64,000 bases of DNA from an uncultured Halomonas sp. (GCF_947501415.1 NZ_CANMVL010000007.1:186001-250000), one strand, 5' to 3'. Shown: positions 19,923-32,539, counted from the first letter of the stretch. The notes: generated by a model not told the origin, from the letters alone. Numbers and translations are program-made.

Positions 19923-20686
19923 TTCATCCCACCGCCCTTATTGACCCCGCCGCCAGGCTGGCTGATGACGTTGAGATCGGCCCCTTTACGGTGGTCGGTC
20001 CCGATGTAGAGATCGGGCCGGGTTCACGCATCGGCCCCCATGTCGTGATCAAGGGGCCGACGGTGCTCGGCGCACGCACGCGTATCTTCCAGTTCGCCTC
20101 GGTGGGCGAGGATTGCCAGGACAAGAAATATAACGGTGAGCCGACACGCCTGGTGATGGGCGATGACAATGTGGTCCGCGAGGGCGTCACCCTGCATCGC
20201 GGCACCATTCAGGATCGTGGCGAGACGACCATCGGCTCGCGCAACCTGTTCATGGCCTATGTACATGTGGGCCACGACTGCGTGATCGGCAGCGACTGCA
20301 TCCTGGCCAACCAGGTGACCCTGGCCGGCCACGTCAAGATGGGAGACTTCGCGATTATCGGTGGGCTCTCCGCGGTGCACCAGTTCTGCCACTTCGGCAC
20401 TCACGCCATGGCCGGCGGCGGCTCCATCATCACCAAGGACACTCCGGCCTTCGTGATGATCAACGGCAACCCCGCCCAGGTACACGGCCTCAACCTGGTT
20501 GGGCTCAAGCGCCGCGGTTTCTCCCGTGACGCCCTCAAGGCGCTGGGCGAGGCCTACAAGCTGGTCTATCGCCAGGGGCTTACCGTCGACCAGGCGCTGG
20601 TCGAGATTCGTCGCCGCTTTCAGGCTGTCGAGACCGAGGCCTTCGCCGCCTCCATTGAGGCCTCGACCCGCGGCATCGTCCGCTAG
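19919..20686 (+). CDS. lpxA: UDP-N-acetylglucosamine O-acyltransferase
   Basis: First step of lipid A synthesis, using 3-hydroxyacyl-ACP. Left-handed beta-helix from residue 2, catalytic His119 in [12 protein letters not shown]-terminal helical domain. It starts with TTG overlapping the fabZ TGA (TTGA), with GAGAGGAAGG just upstream; the protein starts [14 protein letters not shown] as the family does. The 255 residues are normal. Confidence 0.96.
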   Translation: MIHPTALIDPAARLADDVEIGPFTVVGPDVEIGPGSRIGPHVVIKGPTVLGARTRIFQFASVGEDCQDKKYNGEPTRLVMGDDNVVREGVTLHRGTIQDRGETTIGSRNLFMAYVHVGHDCVIGSDCILANQVTLAGHVKMGDFAIIGGLSAVHQFCHFGTHAMAGGGSIITKDTPAFVMINGNPAQVHGLNLVGLKRRGFSRDALKALGEAYKLVYRQGLTVDQALVEIRRRFQAVETEAFAASIEASTRGIVR

Positions 20687-20688
20687 TC

Positions 20689-21903
20689 ATGGACGGCGAC
20701 GAGGGAAGCGCCGTGCAGCGTATCTATCTGGTGGCCGGCGAGCTCTCCGGCGATATCCTCGGCGCCGGCCTGATGCGCGCGCTCAAGGCGCGTCATCCGG
20801 ATGTCGAGTTCCGCGGTATCGGCGGGCCGCGCATGATCAAGGAGGGCATCGAGAGCCGCTTTCCCCTGGAGACCCTGTCGGTGATGGGGCTGGTCGAGGT
20901 GCTCAAGCATCTGCCGCGGCTGGTCGGTGTGCGCCGCGAGCTCAGGCGCGATGCCCTGGCCTGGCAGCCCGATATCATGATCGGCATCGATGCCCCCGAC
21001 TTCAATCTCGGCCTGGAGCGTCAGCTGCGCGAGGCCGGGGTGACCACCGCCCACTATGTCAGCCCCTCCGTGTGGGCGTGGCGCCAGGGGCGAGTCAAGG
21101 GGATCGCGCGCTCCGTCGACGCCATGCTTACCTTCCTGCCCTTCGAGGCCGCCTTCTACGCCCGCCATCGTGTCCCGGTGGCCTTCGTTGGCCACCCGCT
21201 GGCCGACGAGCTGCCGCTGGAGAACGATCGCGCCGCCGCTCGCGCGGCACTCGAGGTGTCGGCCACCGCCCCGGTGCTCGCCGTGCTACCCGGCTCCCGG
21301 GCGAGCGAGATTCGCTTCCTGGGCGAGACCTTCCTCGCCGCCGCCGAACGACTGTGTGCCGCGCGGTCCGAGCTGCGCGTGGTGATTCCGGCCGCGACCC
21401 CCCAGCGCCGCGATGAACTCGAGGCTCTGCTCACCGCCTATCCCGCCCTCGCCGGGCGCCTGACGCTGCTCGACGGCAAGGCCCGGGAAGCCATGGTGGC
21501 CGCGGATGCCGTGCTGCTGGCCTCGGGTACCGCGGCCCTGGAGGCGATGCTCTGCCACCGACCGATGCTGGTGGCCTACCGCATGGCGCAGGCCACTCAC
21601 TGGCTGGCGAAGAGGCTGGTCAAGACCGAGTGGATCTCGTTGCCTAACCTGATTGCCCGGGAGAGCCTGGTGCCGGAGCTGATCCAGGAGGCGGCGAATC
21701 CGGAGATGATCGCCGAGCGGTTAGGTGAGATGCTCGACGACGCACCGGGGCGTGCAGCCCTGGAGGCGCGCTTCGCCGCGATGCATGCCGGCCTGCAGCG
21801 CGATGCCAGCCGTCGTGCCGCGGAGGCCATCGAAGCGGTGGTGGCGGGGAAGCCATTGCCGGCCAGTGTCGCTCCCGCACGCGGCGAGGAAGTGGTGTCG
21901 TGA
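20689..21903 (+). CDS. lpxB: Lipid A disaccharide synthase
   Basis: Glycosyltransferase (GT19) joining UDP-2,3-diacylglucosamine and lipid X. Key segments are [45 protein letters not shown] in the form [15 protein letters not shown], and [12 protein letters not shown]. The ATG at 20689 has no clear ribosome binding site. A GTG at 20713 has GAGGGA 6 nt upstream and gives [10 protein letters not shown], so it may be the true start. The C-terminus extends about 15 residues past a typical LpxB. It overlaps rnhB by 4 nt. Confidence 0.94.
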   Translation: MDGDEGSAVQRIYLVAGELSGDILGAGLMRALKARHPDVEFRGIGGPRMIKEGIESRFPLETLSVMGLVEVLKHLPRLVGVRRELRRDALAWQPDIMIGIDAPDFNLGLERQLREAGVTTAHYVSPSVWAWRQGRVKGIARSVDAMLTFLPFEAAFYARHRVPVAFVGHPLADELPLENDRAAARAALEVSATAPVLAVLPGSRASEIRFLGETFLAAAERLCAARSELRVVIPAATPQRRDELEALLTAYPALAGRLTLLDGKAREAMVAADAVLLASGTAALEAMLCHRPMLVAYRMAQATHWLAKRLVKTEWISLPNLIARESLVPELIQEAANPEMIAERLGEMLDDAPGRAALEARFAAMHAGLQRDASRRAAEAIEAVVAGKPLPASVAPARGEEVVS

Positions 21904-22538
21904 CCCGCTCGAAAACGGTGAGAACCAGGCTGCAAAGTGACCTGCCGCCGCTGGTGGTCGACTACCGCGGCGAGCGGCTGGCCGGGGTCGATGAGGTAGG
22001 CCGTGGCCCCCTGGTCGGCAGCGTCGTGGCCGCCGCGGTGATCCTCGATCCGGCACGGCCGATCAAGGGGCTGACCGATTCCAAGGCGCTGACGGCGAAA
22101 CGCCGGGAGGCGCTGGACGCAGAGATTCGCGAGCAGGCCCTGGCCTTCGCGGTGGCAGAGGCTTCCGCCACCGAAGTGGATGAACTCAATATCTACCACG
22201 CCACTCATCTGGCCATGCGTCGTGCCATCGATGCCCTGGCCCCGGCGGCCGAATATCTGCTGGTGGACGGCAATCGTCTGCCCGGGCATCATGTGCCCGG
22301 CCAGGCGGTGGTCAAGGGCGACGCCCGTCATCCGGCGATCGGCGCGGCCTCGATACTGGCCAAGGTCGCGCGCGACGCCCAGATGCTGGCCCTCGATACC
22401 CGCCACCCCGACTACGGCTTCGCCCGCCACAAGGGCTATCCGACCCGCGAGCACCTGGCTGCCCTTGAGCGCCTGGGGCCGCTGCCCGAGCACCGCCGCT
22501 CCTTTGGCCCGGTCAAGCGCCAGCTGGCGTTGTTCTAG
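21900..22538 (+). CDS. rnhB: Ribonuclease HII
   Basis: Removes ribonucleotides from DNA and cleaves RNA in RNA-DNA hybrids. Active-site residues are in [10 protein letters not shown] (Asp31, Glu32) and VDGNRLPG (Asp), with [17 protein letters not shown] further on. The GTG start overlaps the lpxB TGA (GTGA). The 212 residues are normal. The N-terminal 20 residues are a basic extension of uncertain value. The lpxB-rnhB-dnaE order is conserved. Confidence 0.95.
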   Translation: MTRSKTVRTRLQSDLPPLVVDYRGERLAGVDEVGRGPLVGSVVAAAVILDPARPIKGLTDSKALTAKRREALDAEIREQALAFAVAEASATEVDELNIYHATHLAMRRAIDALAPAAEYLLVDGNRLPGHHVPGQAVVKGDARHPAIGAASILAKVARDAQMLALDTRHPDYGFARHKGYPTREHLAALERLGPLPEHRRSFGPVKRQLALF

Positions 22539-22557
22539 GCCTTTCAAGCAACACCAC

Positions 22558-22661
22558 GAGAGGCGCCGGGAGCAGGTCGTAGAGGAGGTCCTATGCCATG
22601 GATGGCATCGGTAGCGCCCAGGGAGGGGTTCACAGCGCCTCCTCATCGACCTGCTGCCGGG
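22558..22661. repeat. Dispersed intergenic repeat, short copy
   Basis: Fills most of the 175-bp rnhB-dnaE gap. Block 1 (22558-22598) matches the complement of 40301-40341 at 35 of 41 positions. Block 2 (22604-22639) matches the complement of 40179-40214 at 34 of 36. The blocks are 5 nt apart here and 86 nt apart in the long copy. The ends (22565-22588 and 22638-22661) are imperfect inverted repeats sharing GCAGGTCG and GAGGAGG, so the whole unit can fold into one long hairpin. I see no ORF in it. Confidence 0.75.
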
Positions 22662-22713
22662 ATTAGCCTCGAGCTTCCTGTATTGACTATTCACCGCCAA
22701 GCCCGAGCCCCCT

Positions 22714-26217
<3,504 letters not shown>

Positions 26218-26280
26218 CCAGGGGAGTTGCAGTTGGTTTTGCTCGTTAATCATCCTGGTTCTGCTGCTGAAGGTGTTGTT

Positions 26281-27075
26281 TTAAATTAGGGTTTCTTGGT
26301 GCTGGAACAGCATAAACTGACGAAATAGCTCGGCTTGACTGTTGATGTTCAACTTTGCGTAGAGTCGCTTGCGATGATTCTTGACAGTGCCCGCTGTAAT
26401 GCCCAAGTTGCTGGCTATCTCAGGGCCGGTATGGCCACGTAGTATCAGCCAGGCAACTTGGCGTTCGCGTTCGCTGAGTACATCGTGGCCGAAGCTGTGC
26501 AGTAGGCTAGGTGCCTCATCGGGAGTAGGAAGGTGAAGACTGCTGGCCAGCCAGAATTGGTGAATGAGTGCTTCGAGAAGAGGGAAAAGGTACTCGAGAG
26601 TCGCGATCAACTCTGCCTGATTGGGAGCAGAGTTACGGCGATAAAAGCCAAAGGAGAGCGAGACACAATCCTTTTCGTCGAGGGGGAAAAAAGCTACGGC
26701 TTCGTCATAGAGGCCGAGATCTCGGTAATAGGTGGCGTAGTAATCACTTTTGCGAAACCCGGCGGGGGCTAGCTCATCGAGGCTAGCCAGTCCGGGGCGT
26801 CGCTTGGCTTGCCAGTGGCGGTAGCATGGGTCGAGCAAATACATACGTTCCGCGTAGGGCTGCAGGACTCGTTGCTCCAGGCTGGGGGGCAGGTTATGAG
26901 CCAGTGCAGTGGGTCGCCCCTTGTCAGCAAAGTGAAAGACGACATAACTGATGCCAGGAAAGTAGGCTTCCAGTGTTCGACCCAGGCCAGAGATAAACTC
27001 CGGAGATCGTACCTGGGCCGCCAGCCTGGCCATGGGGGCCAGGCTGGCAGGAGGTTGTGAAGCAGGTGGCGTCAT
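26281..27075 (-). CDS. LuxR-type transcriptional regulator of the inserted islet
   Basis: 264 residues. The C-terminal LuxR/GerE helix-turn-helix runs from LSERERQVAWLILRG through GITAGTVKNHRKRLYAKL. The N-terminal 190 residues are one globular sensor-like region (YFPGISYVVFHF, YLLDPCYRHWQ, SDYYATYYRDLGLYDE, CVSLSFGFYRR). I do not recognise it as an acyl-homoserine-lactone domain, receiver or ATPase, so the signal is unknown. The start is taken at MTPPASQPP (27075); the ribosome binding site is weak and ATG 27033 is an alternative. It lies 136 nt downstream of the amidohydrolase and is probably its local regulator (inference). Base composition is visibly lower in GC than flanking genes. Confidence 0.82.
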   Translation of the reverse strand: MTPPASQPPASLAPMARLAAQVRSPEFISGLGRTLEAYFPGISYVVFHFADKGRPTALAHNLPPSLEQRVLQPYAERMYLLDPCYRHWQAKRRPGLASLDELAPAGFRKSDYYATYYRDLGLYDEAVAFFPLDEKDCVSLSFGFYRRNSAPNQAELIATLEYLFPLLEALIHQFWLASSLHLPTPDEAPSLLHSFGHDVLSERERQVAWLILRGHTGPEIASNLGITAGTVKNHRKRLYAKLNINSQAELFRQFMLFQHQETLI

Positions 27076-27211
27076 GGAAGCATGCAATTTACTAATAATA
27101 TCTGCCCCTACTCTACACGGCTGACTTGGTACATGCCTTGCTCCCGGAAGTAAAACCAGTGCCGCTTCCGGAAACCTCCTGTGTTGCAACCCCCCACGTG
27201 CTCCATAAGCA

Positions 27212-28324
27212 TCAGTCAGGGCCGCAGATATCCCCCACCAAGTCAGCGGCACGGCCAATCAGTTCGGCCTGGTGTGGCTGTAGCTCTTGACCACCCCACT
27301 GTGCGATTTCGTCATTGGCGGGGTCGTTCGCAGTGGTTGTACTCCCCGACAGGGCTTGAATCGTTGCATGTCCACAAAATGGCACATAACCTTCTGAGTA
27401 GCCTCCCTCATGTACCATCACGAGCCGACCTTGGCAAAGACGGTCAGCGATTGCAACGAGCTGTGCCGTCATGTGGCCGTAGGCGGTGCTGTTGAGGAGC
27501 ATGCAGCCCAGAGGGTCCATGGCGCTGGCATCATATCCGCAAGCCACTACGATCATTTCGGGCTTGAAACGCTCTAGAGCTGGTGCCACCACTCTATCCA
27601 GGCAGGCTTGATAGGCACCGATGCCGCTGCCCGCGGGCAAGGGGACGTTAAGATTATATCCAAACCCGGCGCCCTCACCCCGCTCCTCGAGCCCTCCGCT
27701 GCCTACTGGGAAGTTGCTGTCATGATGAAGTGAGATAGCGAGGACATCATCGCGTTCCCAGAATGCTTGCTGTGTACCGTTGCCGTGGTGGACATCCCAG
27801 TCAAGCACGGCAACGCGGCTGATATCATGCTGCTGCATCATTGTCATCACAGCGACTGGGATATTGCCCAGTAGACAGAACCCACGTCCCCGATCGCGTT
27901 CTGCGTGATGGCCGGGTGGCCGACACAGAGCGTAAGCGTTATCGCAGTCGCCGCGTAGTACGGCATCCATAGCGGCGATGGCCTGGCCTGTGGAGCGTTT
28001 GGCGATGATATAGCTGTCTTTGCGTAGTGGAGCATACTCACCGGCATCCCCGAAGCCCTGTTCACTCATGGCTGCTAAGCGTGCTAGATAGTCGCGAGTG
28101 TGGAAACGCAGTAGGTCTTCCTCCTCTGCTGGAGCGCCCTGGACCGGGATTAACTCGTCCAGCAAGCCAGTGACTGCCAGCAAGTTTCTAAGCCGTCGTT
28201 TGGTTTCGGGGTGTTCGGCGGCCCCGGCTGGCTGTACGTGGCCACCAGGCTCGGCAAAGACAGAGCACGGTCCACTGTCATGCCATAGGCAGTGTTCATG
28301 AAAGGCAAAAGCGGTGCGGCGCAT
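27212..28324 (-). CDS. Class II histone-deacetylase-like amidohydrolase
   Basis: Zinc amidohydrolase of the HDAC / acetylpolyamine amidohydrolase superfamily, closest in style to the bacterial HDAH group. All catalytic elements are present in 370 residues: PPGHHAE (His139-His140), DWDVHHGNGT (Asp177 and His179, zinc), GYDAS (Asp265, zinc) and EGGY (Tyr309). EHPETKRRLRNLL near residue 38 is also class II-like. Family members remove acetyl or other acyl groups from amines such as acetylpolyamines or acyl-lysine. The physiological substrate here is unknown. It starts 27 nt after the transporter stop, with GAGG 9 nt before the ATG, so the two are very likely co-transcribed. Confidence 0.9.
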   Translation of the reverse strand: MRRTAFAFHEHCLWHDSGPCSVFAEPGGHVQPAGAAEHPETKRRLRNLLAVTGLLDELIPVQGAPAEEEDLLRFHTRDYLARLAAMSEQGFGDAGEYAPLRKDSYIIAKRSTGQAIAAMDAVLRGDCDNAYALCRPPGHHAERDRGRGFCLLGNIPVAVMTMMQQHDISRVAVLDWDVHHGNGTQQAFWERDDVLAISLHHDSNFPVGSGGLEERGEGAGFGYNLNVPLPAGSGIGAYQACLDRVVAPALERFKPEMIVVACGYDASAMDPLGCMLLNSTAYGHMTAQLVAIADRLCQGRLVMVHEGGYSEGYVPFCGHATIQALSGSTTTANDPANDEIAQWGGQELQPHQAELIGRAADLVGDICGPD

Positions 28325-28351
28325 GGTATATATCCTCGTTGATATTGCTCG

Positions 28352-29809
28352 TTAGCCAAGAATAAAGAAAAGAACGGTGCTACCCAGAGCGGCTAGCAAC
28401 ACATAGGGCAGCTGGGTCAAGGCGTGCTGCATGGGAGAGATGCCGCACCCCCTTGCGCTGAGTACGGTTGAGTCGCCGAAGAAGCAGGCATGGGAGCCGA
28501 ATGCGCCGGCCGATATCATGGCGCCCAGCGTGAGTGGCAGCGAGGCATCAGTGGCTTGAGCCAGTGGTATTACGATGGGGAAGGCGATGGCGTAAATGCC
28601 CCAGAAAGACCCGGTCGCAAAGGCGAGAGCCGCAAGAACGAGAAAGGTAATTCCCGGCAGCCAGGATCCTTGCATTAGTGGTTCTACCCAGCCGATTAGC
28701 GTTCCTGTCAGTCCTAGTGATTCGTTGACTGACTGGAGCATGAAAGCGGCAAAGACGATGCCTAAAGGAAGAAGCATTTGTTGAAAGCCTGCCAGGAGTT
28801 CGTCGAAGAGGCGGTTTAGAGGAGCAATGTCCTGTGCCACATAAAGCGCCAAGGTCATCAGAAGCGCGAACCCCACGCCGATTAGCGCATCAATATCGAA
28901 CCACCAGGTAGCCAGCAGTAAAGTTGCTACTGGCAGGATGAAGTTAACAAGACGAGGCGGACGGTGTGTGCAGGACTCCTCCTGCCGAGTCACGCTGTCG
29001 TCGTCCAGGCGAAGCTCTTGGCCCTGTTCGGCGGACTTCATGCGACCTACGGCAGGCACTATCCCCAACGCCACGAGAATGACCAGCCCAAAGGCCACCC
29101 AAGGATAGAAGAGGTAGGGCACCAGACCGAGGTAGTAGCTGAAGCCTTGTCCAGGTTCGGCGACCGCGTTACTTTCAAGAAGCCCTGCTAGATAGATTGC
29201 CCAAGTGGAAAAGGGGATGAGCAAACAGATTGGTGCAGCGGTGGAGTCAACAATATAAGCCAACATCGAGCGTGAAATCTTTAACTTATCGAAGAGTTGC
29301 TTCATTGCTGCTGAGACGGTCATGGCGTTGAGGTAGTCATCGATAAAAATCAAGGCACCTAGTGCAGTACTGCCTAGCATGGCACTACGGCGTGATTTCA
29401 GATAACGGCCAGCGCTGAGGCTGAAGGCTTCGGTGCCTCTGGCGAACTGCAAAAGCCCGATCAGGCTGCCGAGCAGACCACATACCAGCGTAATCCACCC
29501 CATGGTGGGGTCTTGCATGACCGTGAGGCCGATGCCAGCCATGTCTTGAATGGCAGTGGTAGGAGAGAGCAGCAAAAAGCCGCTCAGGGCGCCGGCGAGT
29601 AGTGCTTCGAGAGTACGCTGGGTGATCAAGGCCATGCTAATTACTACTAGTGTAGGCAGTAGCACGTAAACACCGTAGCTGCCATGCTCCCCCAGCCAGT
29701 GACCGCTGAGACTAGCCACCAGTACCACGAGCAGAAAAATCAGCCCACGACGCAAACCGCTGTCAGCGCGCAGGCCGTGCCCACGCGGATAGGACGCTGG
29801 TTTGTCCAT
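28352..29809 (-). CDS. NhaC-family (Na+/H+ antiporter type) membrane transporter
   Basis: 485-residue polytopic membrane protein with about 11-12 hydrophobic segments, of the Na+/H+ antiporter NhaC superfamily. Recognisable segments are ALIFIDDYLNAMTVSAAMK, DSTAAPICLLIPFSTWAIY, ATGSFWGIYAIAFP and SHACFFGDSTVLSARGCG. Family members exchange Na+ or H+ for ions or organic solutes, so substrate cannot be read from sequence. I start at MDKPASYPRG (29809), with AAGGTGA 5 nt upstream, not 27 codons earlier. First gene of the islet; pairing with an amidohydrolase suggests uptake of an acylated amine (inference). Confidence 0.86.
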   Translation of the reverse strand: MDKPASYPRGHGLRADSGLRRGLIFLLVVLVASLSGHWLGEHGSYGVYVLLPTLVVISMALITQRTLEALLAGALSGFLLLSPTTAIQDMAGIGLTVMQDPTMGWITLVCGLLGSLIGLLQFARGTEAFSLSAGRYLKSRRSAMLGSTALGALIFIDDYLNAMTVSAAMKQLFDKLKISRSMLAYIVDSTAAPICLLIPFSTWAIYLAGLLESNAVAEPGQGFSYYLGLVPYLFYPWVAFGLVILVALGIVPAVGRMKSAEQGQELRLDDDSVTRQEESCTHRPPRLVNFILPVATLLLATWWFDIDALIGVGFALLMTLALYVAQDIAPLNRLFDELLAGFQQMLLPLGIVFAAFMLQSVNESLGLTGTLIGWVEPLMQGSWLPGITFLVLAALAFATGSFWGIYAIAFPIVIPLAQATDASLPLTLGAMISAGAFGSHACFFGDSTVLSARGCGISPMQHALTQLPYVLLAALGSTVLFFILG

Positions 29810-30182
29810 TTCGCTCACCTTGTTGTTGTAGAGAGTGTGAATGACGGGCTCAGTACAACGTGAAAGTGAGCGAACTGGCGATATCCCCAAGGGGATAATG
29901 CCTTTCTATGTTCTCATCCACTCACACGGGAAGCAGGCTGGAGCCGAACAGCAACATGCCGATGGCCGAGCGAGAAGCGCTGTATTATGAGCAACAGGGT
30001 CAGGCCAAAAAGGCGGCATGGCCCAAACCAACGGTTCTCCGAGAAAGCCGGTGCGGTTCAGCGCCCCTCCGGAGCTTGCAGGGCGTGGAGGAGTTGGCGT
30101 CTTTCGTGTGTCCGGGCGCTTCGAGCCGTTCTCTCTGACGGCCATGCTTCACCGGTTCTTGCCCGACGCCTTGTTTGGTGCC
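29810..30182. other. Islet/accA junction, no convincing gene
   Basis: Holds the transporter's upstream region (29810-29900), then about 280 bp with short ORFs on both strands. The best plus-strand one, 30018-30209, gives 63 residues starting MAQTNGSPRKPVRF. It has no clear ribosome binding site, family signature or codon pattern. It may be decayed sequence at the edge of the insertion. Confidence 0.4.
29882..29897. promoter_or_regulatory. Operator-like inverted repeat upstream of the transporter
   Basis: TATCCCCAAGGGGATA: arms TATCCCC and GGGGATA around a 2-bp centre, 72 bp before the transporter ATG. A TGTACT at 29855-29850 (minus strand) is a possible -10 box; the palindrome would then be centred about 46 bp upstream of the start, where LuxR-family activators commonly bind. 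The -35 box there is poor, which fits activator dependence. Assignment to the adjacent LuxR regulator is inference. Confidence 0.5.
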
Positions 30183-30210
30183 TTGCGTGGTGCGTTGAGG
30201 GTGCGATAAT
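30183..30210 (+). promoter_or_regulatory. Promoter of accA
   Basis: TTGCGT (30183-30188), a 16-nt spacer and GATAAT (30205-30210), about 75 nt upstream of the accA ATG. accA therefore has its own promoter despite separation from dnaE. Confidence 0.5.
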
Positions 30211-30285
30211 GCCTGTCACTTTCCTTTATACGTGCCGGTCGTGCCGCTTGTGGCGGCCGGCGGAACACCATAGGGCCAGCCGCCA

Positions 30286-31239
30286 ATGAATCCCAACTAT
30301 CTCGACTTCGAACAGCCCATCGCCGAGCTCCAGGCCAAGATCGAGGAGCTCAGGCTGGTCGGCAACGACAGCCAGGTCAGCCTCAGTGACGAGATCGAGC
30401 GTCTCGAGGAGAAGAGCCGCAAGCTCACCGAGTCGATCTTCAAGGACCTCAGCCCGTGGCAGGTCTCGCAGCTCTCCCGGCATCCCCAGCGTCCCTATAC
30501 CCTGGACTACCTGGAGCACGTATTCAGCGATTTCGACGAACTTCATGGCGATCGTCGTTTCGCCGATGATGCCGCCATCGTCGGCGGGGTGGCACGCCTC
30601 GACGACCGCCCGGTCATGGTGATCGGCCACCAGAAGGGGCGTGATGTCCACGAGAAGGTACGCCGCAACTTCGGGATGCCGCGTCCCGAGGGTTACCGCA
30701 AGGCGTGTCGACTGATGGAGATGGCCGAGCGCTTCGGCATGCCGGTGTTGACCTTTATCGACACCCCCGGCGCCTACCCCGGCATCGACGCCGAGGAGCG
30801 CGGCCAGTCCGAGGCCATCGCCTACAACCTTGGCGTGATGTCGCGCCTGCGCACACCGGTGCTGGCCACCGTGGTGGGCGAGGGTGGCTCCGGCGGGGCG
30901 CTTGCCATCGGCGTCTGCGACGAGCTGGCCATGCTGCAGTACTCCACCTACTCGGTGATCTCCCCCGAGGGCTGCGCCTCGATCCTGTGGAAGAGCGCCG
31001 ACAAGGCCTCCGATGCGGCCCAGGCCATGGGGATCACCGCCGAGCGCCTCAAGGAGCTGGGTCTGGTCGATACCCTGATTCCCGAGCCTTTGGGCGGCGC
31101 CCATCGCCAGCCGGAAGCCACCGCCGAGCGCGTCAAGGAGGCCTTGCTGGCCAGCCTGGAACGTCTCGATGCCATGGATACCGATGCCCTGCTGGAGCGT
31201 CGCTATCAGCGCTTGATGAGCTATGGGGCGCCGGCGTAA
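30286..31239 (+). CDS. accA: Acetyl-CoA carboxylase carboxyltransferase subunit alpha
   Basis: With AccD it transfers carboxyl from biotin carboxyl carrier protein to acetyl-CoA, forming malonyl-CoA. Typical start [20 protein letters not shown] and core motifs [32 protein letters not shown] and [12 protein letters not shown]. The 317 residues are normal. It is followed closely by tilS, as in many gammaproteobacteria. Confidence 0.97.
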   Translation: MNPNYLDFEQPIAELQAKIEELRLVGNDSQVSLSDEIERLEEKSRKLTESIFKDLSPWQVSQLSRHPQRPYTLDYLEHVFSDFDELHGDRRFADDAAIVGGVARLDDRPVMVIGHQKGRDVHEKVRRNFGMPRPEGYRKACRLMEMAERFGMPVLTFIDTPGAYPGIDAEERGQSEAIAYNLGVMSRLRTPVLATVVGEGGSGGALAIGVCDELAMLQYSTYSVISPEGCASILWKSADKASDAAQAMGITAERLKELGLVDTLIPEPLGGAHRQPEATAERVKEALLASLERLDAMDTDALLERRYQRLMSYGAPA

Positions 31240-31261
31240 CGGCTCGCTTCCGGGTGCCAGC

Positions 31262-32539
31262 ATGGAACTGCAGACCTTGATCGACAACGCCCTGGCGCAG
31301 ACTGCGCCGGGGCGTTGTGTATGGGTAGCCCTCTCCGGTGGCCTGGACTCCTCCCTGCTGCTGACCCTGGCCGCCGATGCCTGTCGGCGTCACCCCCGTC
31401 CCCTTCGCGCGATTCATGTTCACCATGGCCTGCAGGCCGCCGCCGATGACTTCGAGACACACTGCCGGGTGCTGTGCGAGCGCCTCGAGGTGCCGCTCAG
31501 CGTGGCGCGGGTCGATGTCGACCTTGCCACCGGCCAGGGGCTCGAGGGCGCCGCCCGAGAGGCGCGCTACGCGGCCTTCCATCGGCATGTGGCGCCAGGC
31601 GATAGACTGATGCTGGCCCAGCATCGCGATGATCAGGCGGAAACGCTTCTGCTCGCCGCCCTGCGCGGGAGCGGGGTTCGCGGCCTGGCCGGCATGCCTG
31701 CCGAGCGAGACTGGCAGGGTCGGCGTCTGCTGCGCCCGTTGCTGGAGATCTCCCGAGCGCGGCTCGAGGCCGAGGCGGCACGCCGTGGCCTCGCCTGGGC
31801 GGAAGACCCCAGCAACGCGGATAGCGATCAGGATCGCAACTATCTGCGCCATGCCATCCTGCCGCATCTGGTCGAGCGCTGGCCCCAGGCCACTCGATCG
31901 CTGGGGCGCAGTGCAGCGCTCTGTGGCGAGGCCGATGGCTTGTTGGGGGAGCTGGCGGAGCTTGATCTGGCCTCCCTGAACGGCGATCCGGGCTGTCTGC
32001 CCCTCGATGGCCTGACCCGGCTGTCGTTGCCGCGTCGTCGCCTGCTGGTGCGTCACTGTTGTGGGCGGCTGGGACTGGTGCTACCGCCGGCGCGTCGCCT
32101 GGAGAGTCTGCTGGCGCAGCTGCATGCGCGCCGGGACGCCGAGACGCGAATCACCTGGCCTGGCGGCGAGGCGCGAATATGGCGAGGCCATCTTTATCTG
32201 ATGGCGTCGATGCCCCCTCTCTCGACCTTATGGCAGGTGGAGTGGGATGGCGCCTCGCCGCTCGTCACCCCCTACGGTCACTGTGAGGTCGCGTTGGCGG
32301 GGCCGGAGGGGGGCGGGCAGCCGTTGAGGGCCATGCCGCGCCGCGGTGGCGAACGCCTGCGCCTGGCCGGGCGTGGACGGCGCGATCTCAAACGGCTGCT
32401 TCAGGAGCTGGAAGTGCCGCCCTGGGAGCGCGAGCGGCTGGTGGTGATCCTGGCGGGGGAAACGCCGGTGGCGGTCCTCGTACCGGACACCGGGCGCTGG
32501 CTGGCGCTGGCCGAGGGGTGGCAGGCGGCCGCGCCCTAG
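31262..32539 (+). CDS. tilS: tRNA(Ile)-lysidine synthetase
   Basis: Converts cytidine 34 of the CAU-anticodon isoleucine tRNA to lysidine, allowing AUA reading. The N-terminal PP-loop VALSGGLDSSLLL is followed by HVHHGLQAAADDFE and RDDQAETLLLAALRGSG; the C-terminal substrate-binding domain ends LALAEGWQAA. I chose MELQTLIDNAL (31262, 425 residues); the open frame upstream overlaps accA. The 3' end overlaps the convergent ppx gene by 4 nt. Confidence 0.94.
   Translation: MELQTLIDNALAQTAPGRCVWVALSGGLDSSLLLTLAADACRRHPRPLRAIHVHHGLQAAADDFETHCRVLCERLEVPLSVARVDVDLATGQGLEGAAREARYAAFHRHVAPGDRLMLAQHRDDQAETLLLAALRGSGVRGLAGMPAERDWQGRRLLRPLLEISRARLEAEAARRGLAWAEDPSNADSDQDRNYLRHAILPHLVERWPQATRSLGRSAALCGEADGLLGELAELDLASLNGDPGCLPLDGLTRLSLPRRRLLVRHCCGRLGLVLPPARRLESLLAQLHARRDAETRITWPGGEARIWRGHLYLMASMPPLSTLWQVEWDGASPLVTPYGHCEVALAGPEGGGQPLRAMPRRGGERLRLAGRGRRDLKRLLQELEVPPWERERLVVILAGETPVAVLVPDTGRWLALAEGWQAAAP

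Noticed and set aside
30018..30209. 63-codon plus-strand ORF near the islet/accA junction
   Set aside because: No clear ribosome binding site, no recognisable motif, and it overlaps the accA promoter elements; kept only as a note on the gap.
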